Assembly: GCF_006861825.1 (NCBI RefSeq)
Contig: NZ_VDGI01000001.1
Location: forward strand, 78,172 to 142,171
Direction of reading: 5' to 3'
DNA from: Psychrobacillus vulpis
GTDB taxonomy: Bacteria; Bacillota; Bacilli; Bacillales_A; Planococcaceae
Length of the DNA: 64,000 bases
Below, piece by piece: positions 61,138-64,000 of this stretch. Within the stretch, counting starts at the first letter, position 1, and each line of letters begins with the position of its first letter. Both the position numbers and the translations under genes were made by a program. The notes below the pieces were generated by a model. That model ran no database searches. It saw only the letters and a list, made by a program, of their open reading frames with translations, and had not been told where the DNA came from.

Positions 61138-62373
61138 ATGTATGCAAATCACAAAAGAATTGAAAAGCATATCGAATTATTAAGCCAATTTACATCTACA
61201 CCTGGAGTAGGGGTAACGAGACTTACATATTCTAAAGAAGATTTAAGTGCTAGAAATTACATCAAAGAGAGAATGTTAGAATACGGATTAACAGTAACAG
61301 AAGATGGACTTGGTAATATTTTCGGAAAGTTAGAAGGTACTATCCTAGATGCCCCGTCTGTAATAATTGGTTCTCATTTTGACTCCGTTCCTAATGGTGG
61401 TGCATATGATGGAACTGCAGGTGTTGTAGTAGGTTTGGAGATTGCTGCTCTATTTCAAGAGAATAATTGTAAACCAGCTTACCCTCTTGAAATTATCGCT
61501 CTTGTTGAAGAGGAAGGCTCTCGATTTGGCGGGGGCTTGTTAGGCTCGAGAGGAATGATGGGTTTACTTACAAATGAAGAATTCCATACACTTGCTGATA
61601 AGGATGGAATACTTGCAAAAGATGCCATGGCTCAGATCGGACTAGATTTTACAAAAGAAAAGCTCCGTCATCCAAAATCAATTAAAGCTTTTCTAGAGCT
61701 TCATATAGAGCAAGGTCCAATTTTAGAAGAAAAATCTATCCCTGTAGGTGTAGTGGAAGCCATCGTTGGATTGACACAGCTTGAAGTTACAGTGCGTGGC
61801 CAAGCGGGACATGCTGGCACAACACCAATGGGTCATCGCTCCGATGCACTTGTTACTGCTGCAGAAATCATCTCTGCCATTCCTCAAATTGCCGTTGAGG
61901 AGGGTAATGGGACGGTTATCACAACTGGGCAGTTAAATGTATTCCCAAACGGTGCAAATGTCATTCCTGACAAAGTAGTTTTCTCCGTAGATATACGTTC
62001 TGGTATGGAAGTACATGTACAAAATGTTATTCGAAAAGTAAAGGAATTAGTTTCTTCCAAAAATGAAAATCGCATCTACACTTCAACAGAACAATTACTT
62101 TACATCTCTCCAAAAGAAATGGATAACAATATTCGAACCATTTTAAAAGAAAAGAGTGAGAAACTAGACATCCCCTACTGCTCTATTAATAGCGGTGCAG
62201 GTCATGATGCTATGGTATTATCCGATTTTACTGCTTGTGGAATGGTATTCATTCCAAGTAAAAATGGACTTAGTCACTGCCCAGAAGAATGGTCAGATGC
62301 TCGACATATTGCGGATGGCACGGACATTTTGTTTCAGACAGCATTACAATTAACGGAGGGAAATGGAATATGA
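61138..62373 (+). CDS. M20-family N-carbamoyl-L-amino acid hydrolase / allantoate amidohydrolase-like
   Basis: This is a 411-residue binuclear zinc amidohydrolase. Metal ligands are seen in GSHFDSVPNGGAYDGTAGV (His and Asp, about residue 78), LVEEEGSRFGGGLLGSRGM (Glu pair), ELHIEQGPILEE (His) and GAGHDAMVL (His). The dimerisation domain has VRGQAGHAGTTPMGHRSDA. This pattern is that of hydantoinase/carbamoylase, not peptidase T. ATG at 61138 follows TTAGGAGAGATAGT. Its stop codon overlaps the next start (ATGA). Confidence 0.9.
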   Translation: MYANHKRIEKHIELLSQFTSTPGVGVTRLTYSKEDLSARNYIKERMLEYGLTVTEDGLGNIFGKLEGTILDAPSVIIGSHFDSVPNGGAYDGTAGVVVGLEIAALFQENNCKPAYPLEIIALVEEEGSRFGGGLLGSRGMMGLLTNEEFHTLADKDGILAKDAMAQIGLDFTKEKLRHPKSIKAFLELHIEQGPILEEKSIPVGVVEAIVGLTQLEVTVRGQAGHAGTTPMGHRSDALVTAAEIISAIPQIAVEEGNGTVITTGQLNVFPNGANVIPDKVVFSVDIRSGMEVHVQNVIRKVKELVSSKNENRIYTSTEQLLYISPKEMDNNIRTILKEKSEKLDIPYCSINSGAGHDAMVLSDFTACGMVFIPSKNGLSHCPEEWSDARHIADGTDILFQTALQLTEGNGI

Positions 62374-63545
62374 TTAACCAAAAAATAAAAAAATCTATTA
62401 CAAATAATAGTGAAGAATTAACTGCACTGCGTCGAAAATTGCATAGTGAACCAGAGTTATCTTTTGAAGAATTCAAAACAACTGCTTTTGTTTGTGAATA
62501 TCTAGATAAGCTTGGAATTTCCTACCGCAAAACAGAGCCAACAGGAGTTATCGCTGAGATTATAGCAGTGCCTGGCGGTAAAACGGTAGCTCTCCGTGGA
62601 GATATGGATGCACTAGCAGTCGAGCAACTCAATAAACATGTACCATATGCATCTAAAATAGATGGCAAAATGCATGCATGCGGTCACGACGCGCATACAT
62701 CTATGCTTCTTATCGCTGCAAAAGCATTATTTGAAGTAAAAGAAGAACTCCCAGGTAATGTTCGCTTCCTCTTCCAACCTGCAGAAGAAATTGCACTAGG
62801 AGCCCAATCCATGGTAGATCAAGGTGCCATGGATGGAGTAGACAACGTATTCGGTATTCACATTTGGTCACAAATGCCGACACATAAAGTTTCCTGTACT
62901 CCAGGACCATCGTTTGCGGCTGCCGATATTTTCAAAGTGAAATTTAAAGGAAAAGGTGGACATGGTGCTATTCCAGAAGCTTGTATTGATGCGGCAATCG
63001 TTGCTTCTTCATTTGTCATGAATGTTCAAACAGTTGTTTCTAGAACGATTGATCCACAAAGTCCTGCTGTCCTTACTGTTGGAAAAATGGTTGTCGGAAC
63101 AAGATTTAATGTCATTGCAGAAAATGCAGAAATCGAAGGAACGGTTCGTACTTTCAATCCTGATACGAGAGATCATATCGAAAAAAGCATTACACAATAC
63201 GCTGAGAGTGTTGCTGCAATTTATGGAGCTACAGCTGAAGTGGAATATATTCGCGGAACAGATACAGTTGATAATGATGAAGAAAGCGCAAAACTCGTTC
63301 AACAAGTTGCTGCCGAAGCATTCGGTTCAGATGTTCTATTTAACGAAAAACCAACAATGGGCGCAGAGGACTTCTCTGCTTTCCTAGCGAAAGCACCGGG
63401 TAGCTTTGCATTAGTAGGTAGTGGCAATGCTGAAAAAGATACAGAGTGGTCTCATCATCATGGAAATTTTGATATTGATGAAGATGCGCTTGCTACGGGA
63501 GCCGAGCTTTATGCACAATATGCATGGGCATATTTGAATAAATAA
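62370..63545 (+). CDS. M20-family amidohydrolase (N-acyl-amino-acid hydrolase / HipO-like)
   Basis: This 391-residue amidohydrolase has LRRKLHSEPELSFEE near the N terminus and RGDMDALAVEQ. The metal-binding set is MHACGHDAHTSMLL, FQPAEEIALGA and MGAEDFSAFLAKAPG, as in hippurate/aminoacylase and AbgB/YxeP-type enzymes. The ATG overlaps the previous stop codon and has GGAGGG upstream. Together with the preceding hydrolase and transporter it forms an uptake-deacylation operon. The substrate is unknown. Confidence 0.9.
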   Translation: MINQKIKKSITNNSEELTALRRKLHSEPELSFEEFKTTAFVCEYLDKLGISYRKTEPTGVIAEIIAVPGGKTVALRGDMDALAVEQLNKHVPYASKIDGKMHACGHDAHTSMLLIAAKALFEVKEELPGNVRFLFQPAEEIALGAQSMVDQGAMDGVDNVFGIHIWSQMPTHKVSCTPGPSFAAADIFKVKFKGKGGHGAIPEACIDAAIVASSFVMNVQTVVSRTIDPQSPAVLTVGKMVVGTRFNVIAENAEIEGTVRTFNPDTRDHIEKSITQYAESVAAIYGATAEVEYIRGTDTVDNDEESAKLVQQVAAEAFGSDVLFNEKPTMGAEDFSAFLAKAPGSFALVGSGNAEKDTEWSHHHGNFDIDEDALATGAELYAQYAWAYLNK

Positions 63546-63557
63546 ATTCAGACTGTT

Positions 63558-63585
63558 AGCTACTCCGAAATTGTTCGGGGTAGCT
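63558..63585 (+). terminator. Terminator hairpin after the hydrolase operon
   Basis: The stem AGCTACTCCGAA / TTCGGGGTAGCT lacks a T-tract; instead the end of repeat family A (CAGACTGTAGAC) follows immediately. Confidence 0.7.
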
Positions 63586-64000
63586 CAGACTGTAGACAAA
63601 TTCTTTTTACAATGAGTAGAGATGTATAAGAGAATCAGCAGGGCCCGCCACTTCGCTTTCCGCGGGCTTGGCTTCAGCCTCCTCGTCACTGCAAAGACAC
63701 TGGCCAAATAAAGTTCGGCCAGTGTCTTTCCTGCGGGGTCTTCAGCTCAAGCTATTCCCACAGGAGTCTCCGTGGCGAGCCCTGCCTATCGAAAGTTGAA
63801 AGTGGAAAGTGTAAATCTGAAGATGCTGTGATCAATTAATATTCTCGGAATATCTGATAAAAATAACGGATTGACTATCCCGTATCATCAAGTGAAAAGG
63901 CTTTAATTGTCCACTTTTCTGTTTATTGAAGTTAAAAATAAGCGGAAGGCGGCGACTCCTGCGGGACAGCGAGACAGTCCAAGACCCCGCAGGCAAAGCC
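63586..64000. repeat. Composite GC-rich repeat, family A copy 2 (runs off the right edge)
   Basis: This is the reverse complement of 29280-29701 over its full visible length. It has the same end (AGACTGTAGACAAATTCTTT), the same first GC module (GGGCCCGCCACTTCGCTTTC), the same spacer (GTGAAAAGGCTTTAATTGTC) and the start of the second module. In the first module it carries a perfect 12-base hairpin (AAGACACTGGCC / GGCCAGTGTCTT, about 63697-63731) that copy 1 lacks. No gene is supported. Confidence 0.85.

Overview
The window is a low-GC Gram-positive chromosome segment from the order Bacillales. The 5' part of a 16S rRNA gene at the left edge and the gene order (rhomboid-acpS-ydcC-alr-ndoAI-ndoA-rsbRSTUVW-sigB-rsbX-tex-ydcK, then ydbST-cshA and murF-ddl) match the Bacillus subtilis ydc/ydb region. 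The 16S text, frequent TTG/GTG starts and intergenic repeats suggest a Planococcaceae relative such as Psychrobacillus or Lysinibacillus; this genus guess is inference. No database search was run.

Layout. 1-1310: 16S rRNA 5' end plus eight tRNA genes, all on the minus strand, behind a consensus sigma-A promoter. 1310-15129: housekeeping and stress block, with the complete sigma-B stressosome/partner-switch operon, the EndoA toxin-antitoxin pair, alanine racemase, acpS and two PH-domain membrane proteins. 15495-20567: cold-shock helicase cshA, a hydrolase, murF and ddl. 20714-31383: small multidrug pumps, a RodA/FtsW-type SEDS protein, a CBS protein, two MFS pumps (one with a divergent XRE-TPR regulator and paired operators) and a membrane protein. 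29821-34721: a four-gene operon with an ABC exporter and an unusual acyltransferase-aminotransferase fusion. 34722-36294: a 1.5 kb array of GC-rich intergenic repeats. 36295-46670: cystine transporter, cardiolipin synthase, VanY-type peptidase, YidC, AraC regulator, MFS and acetyltransferases. 46725-58839: mhqO behind an MhqR-type box, cvfB, mntR, cadCA, a penicillin-acylase-family hydrolase, murB and an HxlR regulator. 59088-63545: YceI, then a transporter and two M20 hydrolases that look like one uptake-and-deacylation operon. 63586-64000: another copy of the large repeat.

Genes that work together. The rsb genes control sigma-B, and several sites in this window look like sigma-B promoters (before rsbV, two tiny membrane-protein genes, and possibly yceI and a YtxH-like gene). 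murF, ddl, alr, murB, the SEDS protein and the VanY-type protein all serve peptidoglycan.

The most interesting unexplained material is the intergenic DNA. One repeat superfamily shares a core (CTTTCCGCGG ... CCTCCTCG ... TGCGGGGTCT ... CCCGCAGGAGT). Some members have terminal inverted repeats of GGCACTGAAAAA type, 8-9 bp target duplications and nesting, so they look like non-autonomous mobile elements. Larger copies sit on transcription terminators whose hairpins are duplicated at the element edges. A second class is short tandem repeats with a 20-21 bp period at four loci. The fused acyltransferase-aminotransferase operon is the best candidate for an undescribed biosynthesis-and-export system.
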